NCBI GenBank assembly: GCA_016709315.1
Contig: JADJMZ010000001.1
Coordinates: forward strand, 248,001 to 312,000
Source: Ignavibacteria bacterium
GTDB lineage: Bacteria > Bacteroidota > Ignavibacteria > Tepidaquicellales > Tepidaquicellaceae
Direction: 5' to 3'
Length of the DNA stretch: 64,000 bases
Of the stretch, positions 28,400-38,411 are shown piece by piece; the stretch's first letter is position 1; every line of letters begins with the position of its first letter. Under the pieces are notes generated by a model, which did not search any database, had not been told where the DNA came from, and saw only the letters and a list, made by a program, of their open reading frames with translations. Both the position numbers and the translations under genes were made by a program.

Positions 28400-28849
28400 C
28401 TACTGAGGTATCGGCATTCCCATGCTTTCATAAATATCTTCGATCTGTTTCTTGTTTTTTAAAGCTTCTTCGTTTTTGGGATCGGCTTTCAGCACTTCCC
28501 TGTAATATTTCAATGCAGGTCTGTACTTTTCTTTCGGAGGAAGTCCTGCTTCAAACATCAGATAATTTCCCGCTGCAAGACAGGTGGATACGACATTCTT
28601 TTTGCTGCCTTCTGATTTGTCGGAAGCGAATTTTGTTACGGCTTCATCAGCGTCCCTGACAAGTGTTTCCGCTTTTTCATCTTTCTCACCGGAGGAATTG
28701 CTTTGATTTTTAGAAGTGTTATCAGAACCCGGCATTTTGGAATTTTCCTTTCCGGGCATTTTGGAATCTCCGGTTGGTTTCTTTTCTTCCATTTTCGAAC
28801 AACCGGAAATTATTACTGTAAATATTAAAGCTGTTAAAATGATCTTCAT
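28400..28849 (-). CDS. TPR-like lipoprotein inside the ccm cluster
   Basis: 149 residues from the ATG at 28849. A longer frame from a TTG at 28924 exists, but the inner start gives a proper lipoprotein signal (MKIILTALIFTVIISGC). A low-complexity linker repeats SKMPG, then about 90 helical residues end with a TPR unit (KYRPALKYYREVLKADPKNE). It sits between ccmB and ccmC, so it may work at the periplasmic side of cytochrome c assembly, where CcmH/CcmI TPR domains act in other bacteria. That role is inferred. Confidence 0.7.
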   Translation of the reverse strand: MKIILTALIFTVIISGCSKMEEKKPTGDSKMPGKENSKMPGSDNTSKNQSNSSGEKDEKAETLVRDADEAVTKFASDKSEGSKKNVVSTCLAAGNYLMFEAGLPPKEKYRPALKYYREVLKADPKNEEALKNKKQIEDIYESMGMPIPQ

Positions 28850-28928
28850 GATATTTTCGAGATGTTTAAGGGTTACATTATAAAAGGTTAAAAATAATTT
28901 AAAAATTCCATTAAGCCAATACAATTAA

Positions 28929-29603
28929 CTAATCTTCCCAGACAAATCTGAAAAGCATATATGATACTACCGTAATAACAATCGTGTATGAAACAAGAAT
29001 AATTATTTCTCCATAAAGCTTTTCAGTACCGACTCCGAGACTTGCAAGTTTTGTGGCATTGATAACTGTTATAAGCAGCGGAAGCAATACGGGAAAAGAA
29101 AGCACAGGGTAAAGCGTTCCTTTTGAGTTCGCTTTGGAAATTATCGCAGCAATGATAGTGGATGCGGAAACAAGTCCGAAATTTCCTATTATCACAGTGA
29201 TAAGAAAACCGCTTACGTTTTTAACGGAATAGTCTGTAATGAGAATGAATAAAATTAATATCAGAATATTCAAAGCAAAGGACAGAACCAAGTTGAATAA
29301 TAATTTGCCGGTAAGGACAGCTGTAGAGTCGGAAGATAACTTCAATGCAATGGAAGTTTCCCTTTCTTCTTCCTTTACAAAAGTTCTTGAAAGTCCGTTG
29401 GATGTGGAAAAGAAAATTGATATCCATAAAAGCCCTGTTAATAATTCATTTTCAGTCTTCTCATCTCCGAGAGCAAATCTTATTACTGATATTGTTACAA
29501 GTACAAACATTAAAAGCGAATTTATTACGTACCGCGTTCTTAATTCGGATTTCAGATCTTTTTTAAAGATCAGCATAGATGAATTCAGAATGTCTCCGGT
29601 CAT
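28929..29603 (-). CDS. ccmB: Heme exporter ABC permease CcmB
   Basis: 224 residues, six membrane helices. The N-terminal KKDLKSELRTRYVINS and the following GLLWISIFFSTSNGLSRTF are typical of CcmB. Its start overlaps the ccmA stop by 4 bases, so the two subunits are translated together. Confidence 0.92.
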   Translation of the reverse strand: MTGDILNSSMLIFKKDLKSELRTRYVINSLLMFVLVTISVIRFALGDEKTENELLTGLLWISIFFSTSNGLSRTFVKEEERETSIALKLSSDSTAVLTGKLLFNLVLSFALNILILILFILITDYSVKNVSGFLITVIIGNFGLVSASTIIAAIISKANSKGTLYPVLSFPVLLPLLITVINATKLASLGVGTEKLYGEIIILVSYTIVITVVSYMLFRFVWED

Positions 29604-30241
29604 TTGTAATCTTCAATGTTTAATGATTTGTCGCAAAGCTGTTTATCCTCTTCGTCGTTTGTGGCAATGATCAGAATACCTCTCTCTTTATGATCAAGTG
29701 CGATCCTGTTCATTATCTCAATACCGTATTTATCAAGATTTGAACGCGGCTCGTCCATAAAAAGTATATCGGGTTTATTTATTACTGCAAATGCAAGTTT
29801 AAGTCTTTGTTTCATACCGGATGAATAATTCTTCACCTGTTCATTTTTTTTATCAAAAAGATTAACTTCGTTCAGGAGTGAATTTACTTTTTCTTCATTA
29901 CCGCTTTTTTCTTTTCCATTTGATTTTAATTTGTAAAAAAAATCAAGATTTTCAAATCCTGTAAGTTCGTCATAAAGATTAAAGTAAGGAGAAAGAAGTC
30001 CGGTCTTAGCGAACCATTTTTCTTTTTGCAGAGCTAAATTATTTTCATTGATTAAAATGCTTCCTTTGGATTGTAATATAAGTCCTGCAAGGACTTTAAC
30101 GAGAGTTGATTTTCCCGTACCGTTTCTTCCTGTTACAGTAAGAGATTCCTTAGCTGAAATTTTCAAATCAAGGTTTTTGAAAATTGATTTACCCGAAAAA
30201 GATTTTGAAAGTTTGTTGCAGACTATTTCGACATTACTCAT
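29600..30241 (-). CDS. ccmA: Heme exporter ABC ATPase CcmA
   Basis: 213 residues. Walker A GRNGTGKST (38-46), signature YSSGMKQRL and Walker B ILFMDEPRSNLD. Drives release of heme-bound CcmE with CcmB and CcmC. First of the ccm genes proper; the acyl-CoA thioesterase gene ends 39 bases upstream. Confidence 0.92.
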   Translation of the reverse strand: MSNVEIVCNKLSKSFSGKSIFKNLDLKISAKESLTVTGRNGTGKSTLVKVLAGLILQSKGSILINENNLALQKEKWFAKTGLLSPYFNLYDELTGFENLDFFYKLKSNGKEKSGNEEKVNSLLNEVNLFDKKNEQVKNYSSGMKQRLKLAFAVINKPDILFMDEPRSNLDKYGIEIMNRIALDHKERGILIIATNDEEDKQLCDKSLNIEDYK

Positions 30242-30280
30242 TTATATAAAGGAAAATTTGTGTGTATGAAGGAAGTGAGA

Positions 30281-30763
30281 TCATATTTGAATTATACCGT
30301 GGGTTTCCGAAAGTCTCTGCTGTCTCCTTTTCATTGCCTGTTCGTATCTCCTTTTCTCATCCTCGGTTTCAGGAATAACTTCAGTCACTTTTATATTTTT
30401 TTTTGTGACAATATCAACGCTTACAAAAGTTAGATATGCGCTGTTTGAATGAGTTACTTCGCCTGAAGTAATGTCTTCGATTTCAACTCTCACTCCAACC
30501 TCCATTGAGGTATTGAATGCCCTGTTAACGGACGCCTTTAATCTAACAATATTGCCGAGATGTATGGGTTTATGGAAATTAAGATTATCAACTGCCGCAG
30601 TTACAGCAATAGAATTGCAATGTCTTGCAGCAGCAAGAGCCGCTGATATGTCAATCCAGTGCATGAGTCTTCCTCCGAGAAGATTCCCGAGGATATTGGT
30701 GTCATTCGGCAAAACAAGTTCGATCATTTCTACCTGTGAATCTTTTACCTTTTTACTGTTCAT
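30281..30763 (-). CDS. Acyl-CoA thioesterase (hotdog fold)
   Basis: 160 residues of the YciA/BACH type. The GGRLMHWIDISAALAAARHC helix with its catalytic Asp is visible, as are NLNFHKPIHLGNIVRLKASV and EVGVRVEIEDI. It hydrolyses acyl-CoA in the cytoplasm. The C-terminal basic tail (RRYEQAMKRRQQRL) is like that of other family members. Three bases separate it from bamD. Confidence 0.88.
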   Translation of the reverse strand: MNSKKVKDSQVEMIELVLPNDTNILGNLLGGRLMHWIDISAALAAARHCNSIAVTAAVDNLNFHKPIHLGNIVRLKASVNRAFNTSMEVGVRVEIEDITSGEVTHSNSAYLTFVSVDIVTKKNIKVTEVIPETEDEKRRYEQAMKRRQQRLSETHGIIQI

Positions 30764-30766
30764 ATT

Positions 30767-31555
30767 TTATAACGGAATTTGAGCTTTAAGGGATTTAACT
30801 TTTGAAAGATACTGACTGGAGAAAAATTTCTTTTCAAATCTTTCAATTTCCTTTTTTGCATCTTCATATTTTTTCTTTATGATAAGTGCCTGAATTTTTC
30901 CATAGAGAGCGTCATCTGCATAATCCGATTCGAAAAATTCCTCCAGCAGATTATCATAATAAATAATCGCTGATTTATAATTTTCGAGATTAAAATATAA
31001 TTCTGCGCTTTTGTAAATTTTAAATGCAAGCTTGTTTTTGAGTTCTGATAATTTTCTTTCAGCTTCAGCAGAGTATTTGCTTTTCGGATAGAGCTCTATG
31101 AAACTCTGAAATTCAGAAATTGCGTATCTCGTATAAGTCTGATCGAGATTATATTTCGGAGAAAGATTATAATAACACATAGCAAGCATATATTTGGAAT
31201 CCTCCGTTAAGCTGCTTGCAGGATAACTTTTCAGGAGATTTTCAAATTCATAAACTGCAAGAACGTATTCTTCTCTTTTATAATAACTCATTCCCAAATA
31301 ATACGCGGCTTTATCAATTATATTGCTTCCCGAAAATCTAAGCTTGATCATATTGAAATCATCTATAGATTCAAGATAATCCTGTTTATCATAATGAGAT
31401 TTGCCAATAAAATAAGCTTTTTCCGGATCATCAGTAATGATAGAGCTTCCTTTTGAAGATCCGCAGGAACCAAAGATAAAGGGAATTGAAATTAGAACAG
31501 CAATTGCCGCAAGATTTTTAAACAATCCCATTTCTTTTCTGAAATATTTTCTCAA
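30767..31555 (-). CDS. bamD: Outer-membrane assembly lipoprotein BamD
   Basis: 262 residues. Lipoprotein signal with lipobox FGSC. TPR pairs run through the protein (AYFIGKSHYDKQDYLESIDD, AAYYLGMSYYKREEYVLAVY, YAISEFQSFIELYPKSKYS). The family pattern of five TPR-like units and the length match BamD/YfiO of the beta-barrel assembly machine. The first ATG is used here; a second at residue 9 (MGLFKN) would give a tighter signal peptide. Confidence 0.88.
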   Translation of the reverse strand: MRKYFRKEMGLFKNLAAIAVLISIPFIFGSCGSSKGSSIITDDPEKAYFIGKSHYDKQDYLESIDDFNMIKLRFSGSNIIDKAAYYLGMSYYKREEYVLAVYEFENLLKSYPASSLTEDSKYMLAMCYYNLSPKYNLDQTYTRYAISEFQSFIELYPKSKYSAEAERKLSELKNKLAFKIYKSAELYFNLENYKSAIIYYDNLLEEFFESDYADDALYGKIQALIIKKKYEDAKKEIERFEKKFFSSQYLSKVKSLKAQIPL

Positions 31556-31572
31556 ACTCTCCTGTCTTAAAT

Positions 31573-32208
31573 TTAATTGCTTCTGATGGTAAAAAATAGA
31601 ATTATGGCTGCTGCTGTTGACATAATTATTAAAGCCGGATACAAAAGATGATTTACAGTATTCTCTTCCGGAATCGCTGACCGGGAAAAATCATAATTTC
31701 TGTCTTCGATAAGACTTTGTTCATCTAAATTAAAACTGTCTTTATTCCTGTTGCTGAATTTATTTCTGAAAACTTCGTATAAGTTTTTTTTATCTTCCAA
31801 TGTCAGATCATATTTGACTGTAATTTCTCTTTCAACTTTTTTAGTTCCGATTATGTCTTCATCAAATATTTTTTCATACAAAGTTATTATTGAGGGTTGG
31901 GCGATTTTTATAATATAATCAACGCTGTCAGTAAAATCAGTGTTTCCCGGTTTCAAAAGTATTTTATATCCTGAAAGATTTCTTTTTAAAATCTTTAATA
32001 TATAATCACCCTGAATACTTTTGCTTTCATCAGAAAGCAAATATAACTTTTCTTTTCCCAGCAGAATAAGTTTGTTTTCCAGAGGGATCAGACTTTCTTC
32101 TATAAGTTTGTTGATTTCGCTTAAATTAGAACTGCTGTTTTCCTGTGAAAAAGAAATACCTCTTATTGTAAATAAAAATAAAAATAATAAGAGGTATTTG
32201 ATATTCAT
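31573..32208 (-). CDS. Hypothetical secreted protein with C-terminal membrane anchor
   Basis: 211 residues: signal peptide (YLLLFLFLFTIRGISFSQ), a soluble region with no family I recognise, and a last helix LLYPALIIMSTAAAIILFF. It sits 2 bases below gdh and 17 bases above bamD, so an envelope-assembly role is possible. Unknown function. Confidence 0.65.
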   Translation of the reverse strand: MNIKYLLLFLFLFTIRGISFSQENSSSNLSEINKLIEESLIPLENKLILLGKEKLYLLSDESKSIQGDYILKILKRNLSGYKILLKPGNTDFTDSVDYIIKIAQPSIITLYEKIFDEDIIGTKKVEREITVKYDLTLEDKKNLYEVFRNKFSNRNKDSFNLDEQSLIEDRNYDFSRSAIPEENTVNHLLYPALIIMSTAAAIILFFTIRSN

Positions 32209-32210
32209 TA

Positions 32211-33494
32211 TTAACCGTAAATTCCTCTGAGCTTTAAGACTTTTGATACTTTGTCAATAGCGTGTATGTAAGCTCCGAGTCTGAATGAAGTATTGTATTT
32301 TACTGCAGTATTGTAAACTGCGTCAAAAGCTTCCGTCATCATTCTGTTAAGTCTGTGATTTACATCGTCTTCATCCCAGAAATATCCTATCCTGTCCTGC
32401 ACCCATTCAAAATATGAAACTATCACTCCGCCTGAATTTGCAAGTATATCAGGAATTACTCTGATTCCGTTTCCTGTGATTATATCATCTGCATCTGCTG
32501 AAATTGGTCCGTTAGCACCCTCTACAATAAGCTTAGCTTTTACATTTTCTGCATTATGACCGGAGATCTGATCTTCTTTTGCTGCCGGTACAAGTATATC
32601 GCATTGAATTTCAAGAAGTTCTTCATTTGTTACCACTTCCCCGAAGTTGCCGCCTTCAAGAGTTTTATTTTTGGCTACATAATCAATCGCTTTATTGACA
32701 TCAATGCCGTTTTTATTATAATAACCGCCGGATACATCGCTGATTGCAATTATCTTTACACCTTTTTCATTCAAAAGCTGAGCGCTTACTGATCCGACAT
32801 TACCAAATCCCTGTACAACGCATGTAGTAGTCGAAGGATCAATAGATTCGGTTTTTAATGCAGCCATGGTTGCTATCATAACTCCCCTTCCTGTAGCTTC
32901 TCTTCTTCCTCTGGAACCGCCGATAATAATGGGTTTACCGGTTACGACTCCCGTCACTGTTTCTTTTTTATGCATGCTGTATGTGTCCATGATCCATGCC
33001 ATAATCTGTTCATCTGTATTCATATCAGGAGCCGGTATATCCGAATCCGGTCCGAATATTTCAAGCATGTTTACTGTGTATCTTCTTGTGATAAGTTCTA
33101 ATTCTCTTTGTGATAATTTTCTCGGATCGCATTTTACTGCGCCTTTTGCTCCGCCAAACGGAATATTTGCAATTGCGCATTTCCATGTCATCCATGATGC
33201 AAGTGCTTTTACTTCTTCAATGTCAACATCCGGAGCATACCTTATTCCGCCTTTTGACGGTCCTAAAATATTATCGTGAATTACTCTGTAACCTTCAAAA
33301 ACTTCCAGCTTGCCATTGTCCATTGTAATAGGAATGGAAACTATAATCTGTTTTACCGGTGTAGCTAAATAGTTATATAATCCTTCGTCGAGATTATAAA
33401 GTTCGCATGCTTTATCGAATCTTATCATCATTGATTCGAACGGATTAGCCTCTCCTCGTCTGTATGGTGCAGGTTCTTTGTATTCTTCTTGCAT
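32211..33494 (-). CDS. gdhA: Glutamate dehydrogenase (Glu/Leu/Phe/Val family)
   Basis: 427 residues, the short hexameric class. GPSKGGIRYAP (79-89) binds glutamate. The catalytic lysines are in WMTWKCAIANIPFGGAKGAV (K105, K117). The nucleotide-binding domain has VVQGFGNVGSVSAQ. The fingerprint GFGNVG followed by an acidic strand end (AISDVSGG) suggests NAD preference, which is an inference. It interconverts glutamate with 2-oxoglutarate and ammonia. A good promoter lies upstream, and the genes down to ccmF may be read from it. Confidence 0.93.
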   Translation of the reverse strand: MQEEYKEPAPYRRGEANPFESMMIRFDKACELYNLDEGLYNYLATPVKQIIVSIPITMDNGKLEVFEGYRVIHDNILGPSKGGIRYAPDVDIEEVKALASWMTWKCAIANIPFGGAKGAVKCDPRKLSQRELELITRRYTVNMLEIFGPDSDIPAPDMNTDEQIMAWIMDTYSMHKKETVTGVVTGKPIIIGGSRGRREATGRGVMIATMAALKTESIDPSTTTCVVQGFGNVGSVSAQLLNEKGVKIIAISDVSGGYYNKNGIDVNKAIDYVAKNKTLEGGNFGEVVTNEELLEIQCDILVPAAKEDQISGHNAENVKAKLIVEGANGPISADADDIITGNGIRVIPDILANSGGVIVSYFEWVQDRIGYFWDEDDVNHRLNRMMTEAFDAVYNTAVKYNTSFRLGAYIHAIDKVSKVLKLRGIYG

Positions 33495-33536
33495 ATTCGT
33501 AAGATTTATTGATTATTGGAATATTGTGAATGTATT

Positions 33537-33567
33537 CAAAATTAACATAATGCATTTGTATATTCAA
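33537..33567 (-). promoter_or_regulatory. Bacteroidetes-type promoter of gdhA
   Basis: On the minus strand, TTG (33565-33567), a 20-base spacer and TAATTTTG (33537-33544). Expected leader about 38 bases. The remainder of the 379-base gdhA-SulP gap is AT-rich, and I see no second clear promoter for the divergent SulP gene. Confidence 0.6.
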
Positions 33568-33873
33568 GTTAGTATAAAGATACTTTGTAAATTCCAATCC
33601 TGTCCGAATCATTTCTGAAATAATTTGAAACAACCCTCTTAATCCCTTCATTGAAATCATTTTTATTTTATATTACTGCACTCAAAGTTACACAACTATA
33701 TCAATCTGATTTTTTAAAAAGCTGAAGGCAATATATAGTTTTATGAAATAATATTGCTCTGTAATTCTGATTTAAATTTATTCTGTAAAAGAGAAAATTT
33801 TGCCCGGTATTTATCTCTGTTTTAAATTGAAAGTTTATTTTGTTTATTAAATTAAATTGATTAATTTAATATC

Positions 33874-35538
33874 ATGCTGATTCCTAAACTTTTTACTTCT
33901 CTTAAATCTTACAGCAGACAATTATTCTACAAAGACTTGACTGCCGGGATAATAGTCGGCATTGTCGCATTGCCTCTTGGCATTGCTTTCGGAATAGCTT
34001 CAGGCGTTTCTCCTGAAAAGGGATTGTTCACAGCTGTTATTGCAGGATTTATAATTTCAGCATTAGGAGGAAGCAAAGTACAAATAGGCGGACCTACCGG
34101 CGCATTCATTGTGATAGTGTATGGCATAGTTCAGAAATTCGGACTGGACGGTTTGATGTTAGCGACAATAATGGCAGGAATAATTCTGATCATTATGGGA
34201 ATGCTGAAGCTTGGAACTCTGATAAAATTTATCCCTCTTCCGCTTATAACAGGCTTTACTTCGGGAATAGGTTTAATTATTTTTATAACGCAGATCAAGG
34301 ATCTTTTAGGTTTAAAGATTACAAGTCTGCCTTCGGAGTTTGTTGAAAAGATACCTGTCTATATTGAAAATATCGGAACTGCCGATGCTCATACGTTACT
34401 TGTGTCCGCCATAACTTTACTGATAATAATTCTCTTCCCATTTCTTTCAAAAAAAATTCCTTCTCCGTTTATAGCATTAATAGCAGGAACTCTTATAGCA
34501 TATTTTTTAAATCTGAATGTCGAAACTATAAGTTCAAAATTCGGAAGCATACCAAATTCAATTCCTGCTCCATCATTTCCTGAGATCACATATTCTAAAG
34601 TTTATAATCTGATAGGACCGGCGTTTACAATAGCTATATTAGCTGCAATCGAATCACTGTTATCCGCTGTTATTGCAGACGGAATGACTGGAGGAAGGCA
34701 CAGGTCTAATATGGAACTTGTTGCCAATGGAATTGCAAATATTGCTTCGCCTATATTCGGAGGAATTCCCGCTACCGGAGCAATTGCAAGAACTGTAACA
34801 AACATACGCAACGGAGGACAAACTCCTGTAGCTGGTATAATTCATTCTCTGGTTCTGTTGCTTATACTGCTTTTCTTCGGACAGTTTGCAGGAATGATTC
34901 CATTGTGCGTACTTGCTTCAATACTCACTGTAGTTGCTTATAATATGTTTGAATGGAGAGAGTTAAAATCACAATTGAAAATGCCGAAAAGCGATGTAGC
35001 TGTTTTGGTAACTACTTTTTTTCTCACAGTAATTTTTGATCTGACGGTTGCAATAGAGATTGGCATGGTCATGACGGCATTCTTATTCATGCACAGAATG
35101 GCATCGGTTTCTAATATGGGAATTATTACAAGAGAGTTTGATGAAAACCTGCAGGATAAAAATGATTCCGCAATAATGACAACTGATGCATTTGATATTC
35201 CGGAAGGAGTAATAATTTATGAAGTTAACGGTCCGTTTTTTTTCGGGGCTGCAAGTAAGTTCAAAGATACTCTGAGAGCAACGGAAATAAAATCCCGGGT
35301 TCTGATAATGAGACTTAGAAACGTACCGGCTATAGATGCTACAGGAATCGCTACCATTGAAGACATTTATGACGGCTGCAGAAAAACTAAATCCTTTCTT
35401 GTGTTATCGGGAATTCATGCACAGCCATTGTTTGCAGCTGAAAAAGCAGGACTGATAAAAAAAATCGGGGATGAAAATGTGACAGGAAGTATTGAAGATG
35501 CATTAATAAGAGCAAAAGAAATTCTTGATACAAAATAA
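33874..35538 (+). CDS. SulP family anion transporter with STAS domain
   Basis: 554 residues. The N-terminal transporter part has GIIVGIVALPLGIAFGIASG (the SulP signature), GGSKVQIGGPTGAF and about 12-14 membrane helices. The cytosolic STAS domain (about 430-550) contains VLIMRLRNVPAIDATGI. Members move sulfate, bicarbonate or other anions with Na+ or H+; the substrate is unclear. Monocistronic, divergent from gdhA. Confidence 0.9.
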   Translation: MLIPKLFTSLKSYSRQLFYKDLTAGIIVGIVALPLGIAFGIASGVSPEKGLFTAVIAGFIISALGGSKVQIGGPTGAFIVIVYGIVQKFGLDGLMLATIMAGIILIIMGMLKLGTLIKFIPLPLITGFTSGIGLIIFITQIKDLLGLKITSLPSEFVEKIPVYIENIGTADAHTLLVSAITLLIIILFPFLSKKIPSPFIALIAGTLIAYFLNLNVETISSKFGSIPNSIPAPSFPEITYSKVYNLIGPAFTIAILAAIESLLSAVIADGMTGGRHRSNMELVANGIANIASPIFGGIPATGAIARTVTNIRNGGQTPVAGIIHSLVLLLILLFFGQFAGMIPLCVLASILTVVAYNMFEWRELKSQLKMPKSDVAVLVTTFFLTVIFDLTVAIEIGMVMTAFLFMHRMASVSNMGIITREFDENLQDKNDSAIMTTDAFDIPEGVIIYEVNGPFFFGAASKFKDTLRATEIKSRVLIMRLRNVPAIDATGIATIEDIYDGCRKTKSFLVLSGIHAQPLFAAEKAGLIKKIGDENVTGSIEDALIRAKEILDTK

Positions 35539-35729
35539 ATTCTTTGTACAGATTAGTATGAGTTTTGTGGATGACTGTAATTATTAAAGAATCTTTTTAA
35601 ACAACAATTTCCGGCAGCATTACCTGATATTTATATTTATTGTTAACAAATTTTAAAGTAAGTTCAAATTAAATCCAGCCCTCTTATTTCCCTTATTACA
35701 ACGGGGATTGGAGGGTTAATTATTATAAG

Positions 35730-37055
35730 ATGAAAGTAAAGAAAGATAAAGTAAAGCTGATTACGCTCGGATGTTCAAAAAATCTCGTTGATTCGGAGTT
35801 TATTTATTCACAGCTTAAATCCAATGATATTGAAATAGTAGAAGATGAAAGCAAAGCTGAGAATGTAATTATTAACACTTGCGGTTTTATAGAATCCGCA
35901 AAACAGGAATCTATTGATACGATTATGAGAGCAGTAGATCTCAAATTAAAAGGTAAGCTGAAAAATGTATATGTAGCCGGTTGTCTTTCCGACAGATACA
36001 AAGCTGATCTTGAAAAAAGCATTCCGGAAGTTGACAAATATTTCGGTGCCACCGATAAACCGAATACAATAAAAGGGATTCTTAATGAGCTTGGCGCGGA
36101 TTATAAAAATAATCTGGTAGGCGAGAGAACCCTGACAACACCTTCCCATTTTGCATATCTTAAAATCAGCGAAGGATGTGATAATCCCTGCTCATTCTGC
36201 GCGATCCCTATTATGAGGGGTGCTCACAGATCCAAACCTCTTCAGGAAATTATGATTGAAGCGCAAAAACTTGCGTCAAAAGGAGTAAAGGAAATTATTG
36301 TCATCGGACAGGATACGACATACTGGGGATTTGACCTTGCAGAAAGAAAAAGAAACTTATCACTTGTACTGTCAGAGATATCAAAAGTCAATGGCATTGA
36401 GTGGATAAGATTAATGTATGCTTATCCTTCAAGGTTTCCATCCGATCTGATTGATACTTTTAACAAATATGAAAATATCTGCAGGTATATTGATATTCCC
36501 GTTCAGCATGTTTCTGATAATGTTTTAAAATCCATGAGAAGAGGTATTACAAAATCTTCTCTGATCAGTCTTCTGGATTCTCTGAAAAAAAATATCGACG
36601 GTATTGCTGTCAGGACAACTGTTATAGTCGGCTATCCGGATGAAACCGAAAAGGATTTCATTGAATTGCTGGACTTTGTTAAGGATTTCAGATTTGACCG
36701 GCTGGGCGTTTTTACTTATTCAAATGAAGACGGAACTTCAGCAGCAACTATTCCGGACAGAATTCCGTTTAAAGAAAAGCTTTTAAGGCAAAAATTAATT
36801 CTGGATGCGCAAAAAGAAATTTCTCTGTCTAATAATATCCGTTCGGTTGGCAATAAAGAAAAAGTTTTGATTGACAGAAAAGAAAACGGATATTCCATTG
36901 GCAGAAGTTATAAGGATGCTCCTGAAATTGATCAGGAGATTTATATTAATGATGACAGTCTTACAACAGGGGAATTTTATGATGTGAAAATTTTTGATAC
37001 TGAAGAGTTTGACCTTTTTGCTGAAGTTGAAAGTAATGAAAATAATAATTTTTAA
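35730..37055 (+). CDS. rimO: Ribosomal protein S12 methylthiotransferase
   Basis: 441 residues. N-terminal MTTase domain with three cluster cysteines (C15 in LGCSKN, C51 in NTCGF, C85 in AGCLS). The radical-SAM triad is C150, C154, C157 (CDNPCSFC), followed by AIPIMRGAHRSKP. The TRAM domain lies at the C-terminus. GCSKN and the IPIMRG run place it with RimO and not MiaB. It methylthiolates Asp89 of ribosomal protein S12 (E. coli numbering). Confidence 0.94.
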   Translation: MKVKKDKVKLITLGCSKNLVDSEFIYSQLKSNDIEIVEDESKAENVIINTCGFIESAKQESIDTIMRAVDLKLKGKLKNVYVAGCLSDRYKADLEKSIPEVDKYFGATDKPNTIKGILNELGADYKNNLVGERTLTTPSHFAYLKISEGCDNPCSFCAIPIMRGAHRSKPLQEIMIEAQKLASKGVKEIIVIGQDTTYWGFDLAERKRNLSLVLSEISKVNGIEWIRLMYAYPSRFPSDLIDTFNKYENICRYIDIPVQHVSDNVLKSMRRGITKSSLISLLDSLKKNIDGIAVRTTVIVGYPDETEKDFIELLDFVKDFRFDRLGVFTYSNEDGTSAATIPDRIPFKEKLLRQKLILDAQKEISLSNNIRSVGNKEKVLIDRKENGYSIGRSYKDAPEIDQEIYINDDSLTTGEFYDVKIFDTEEFDLFAEVESNENNNF

Positions 37056-37088
37056 ACGAAAAGTTTTTTAATTTTAAAGGAGCTTGTT

Positions 37089-38411
37089 ATGAAAAAATCT
37101 ATGCCAAATATTGTTTACAGTAAATATTTCGGAAAAATATTGTTTATGGTTTTATTGATGACAGCTATCCATGTAAAATTTGCATTTTCCCAGCTCGTTG
37201 ATAAATCCCTTAAATCCGAAGTAAAGGAATTTTTCTTTTTCGATCCGCTTGTATTTTACAGCAGCGAACAAAAGAAAGCCCGCCTTGATGCTTATTTTCA
37301 AATTCCTCTGGAAAACCTGCAGTTCAAAAAAAACTACAACACCAAAATGTATGATGCCAGTGTAAATTATGCAATTAAAATTATTAATTCAGCCGCTGAG
37401 ACAGTAGTAAATGAATCTTTTACCGACTACATTACTACTTCAAAAAACGAACAGAAAAAACTCGAGGAATCTGCAAAATTTATTGTAAAGGAATTCTTTC
37501 TGAATCCCGGCAAATACAGCATTGAAATCACTTTGAGCGATTTAAATACCAAACGCGAGAAGACGCTTAAAGAAAAGATCAATATTGCTGATTACACTCT
37601 GGAAGATTTTTCCTTCAGTGACATAATGATTGTCAGCAACTTGAAAAAAGAAGCAGGTAAGAAAATTATTACTCCGCTTGTAAATAAGAATATTGATAAT
37701 CTTAAGGACTTTTATCTGTTCTTTGAGATTTACAACTCGATGGATTCTTCAGCCCAAAAAAATTATTCCTATAAAATTACAAACTCAAAAGATAAAATAA
37801 TCGAAAAGGGTGTTTTTCGTTATACGCTTATTCCGGGTGTGAATAAATTTTTTGAAAAAATATCAACTCAAAATCTCGTTCTTGGAGATTACAAAATTGA
37901 AATCTCTGACAGCTCCGGCGCTAAAATACTTGCTGAGAAACTGTTTGTAAATAAAATGAACGGATTAACATTTAATAATAAAGATTTAGACTTTTTTGTT
38001 GATCAGCTTATCTATATTGCGAACAGTGACGAACTTAACAAGATCAGGAACGCTCCGACTAGCGAACTCAAGGAAAAATATTTTATAGAGTTCTGGAGGA
38101 GCAAAGATCCTTCGCCCAATACTTCAAGAAACGAACTCATGATGGAGTATTATAAGAGAATCAGAATTGCAAATGAAAGATATTCTCATTATGTCGACGG
38201 GTGGAAAACCGATATGGGTATGGTTTTTATTATTTACGGAGAGCCGGGTAATATAGAGCGGTATCCTTTCAGCGAGAATACAAAACCTTATGAGATCTGG
38301 GATTATTACAATGTTAACAAACAGTTTATCTTTGTAGATGATACAGGTTTCGGAGATTATAAACTGACAACCCCTATCTGGGATAATGACGGAACAAGAT
38401 TAAAAAACTGA
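37089..38411 (+). CDS. GWxTD domain protein
   Basis: 440 residues. Signal peptide (ILFMVLLMTAIHVKFAFSQ), a long beta-rich region, and the C-terminal GWxTD domain, here GWKTDMGMVFIIYGEPGNIER (written over residues of the domain core) with KPYEIWDYY. The domain is found widely in this superphylum; its job is unknown. It has a clear AAAGGAG site before the ATG and is 33 bases after rimO, so probably co-transcribed. Confidence 0.85.
   Translation: MKKSMPNIVYSKYFGKILFMVLLMTAIHVKFAFSQLVDKSLKSEVKEFFFFDPLVFYSSEQKKARLDAYFQIPLENLQFKKNYNTKMYDASVNYAIKIINSAAETVVNESFTDYITTSKNEQKKLEESAKFIVKEFFLNPGKYSIEITLSDLNTKREKTLKEKINIADYTLEDFSFSDIMIVSNLKKEAGKKIITPLVNKNIDNLKDFYLFFEIYNSMDSSAQKNYSYKITNSKDKIIEKGVFRYTLIPGVNKFFEKISTQNLVLGDYKIEISDSSGAKILAEKLFVNKMNGLTFNNKDLDFFVDQLIYIANSDELNKIRNAPTSELKEKYFIEFWRSKDPSPNTSRNELMMEYYKRIRIANERYSHYVDGWKTDMGMVFIIYGEPGNIERYPFSENTKPYEIWDYYNVNKQFIFVDDTGFGDYKLTTPIWDNDGTRLKN

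Noticed and set aside
28850..28924. N-terminal extension of the ccm lipoprotein from a TTG
   Set aside because: The extension precedes a complete lipoprotein signal peptide that begins at the ATG 28849.
33445..33660. 71-residue minus-strand frame upstream of gdhA
   Set aside because: It covers the gdhA promoter and start and has no family features.
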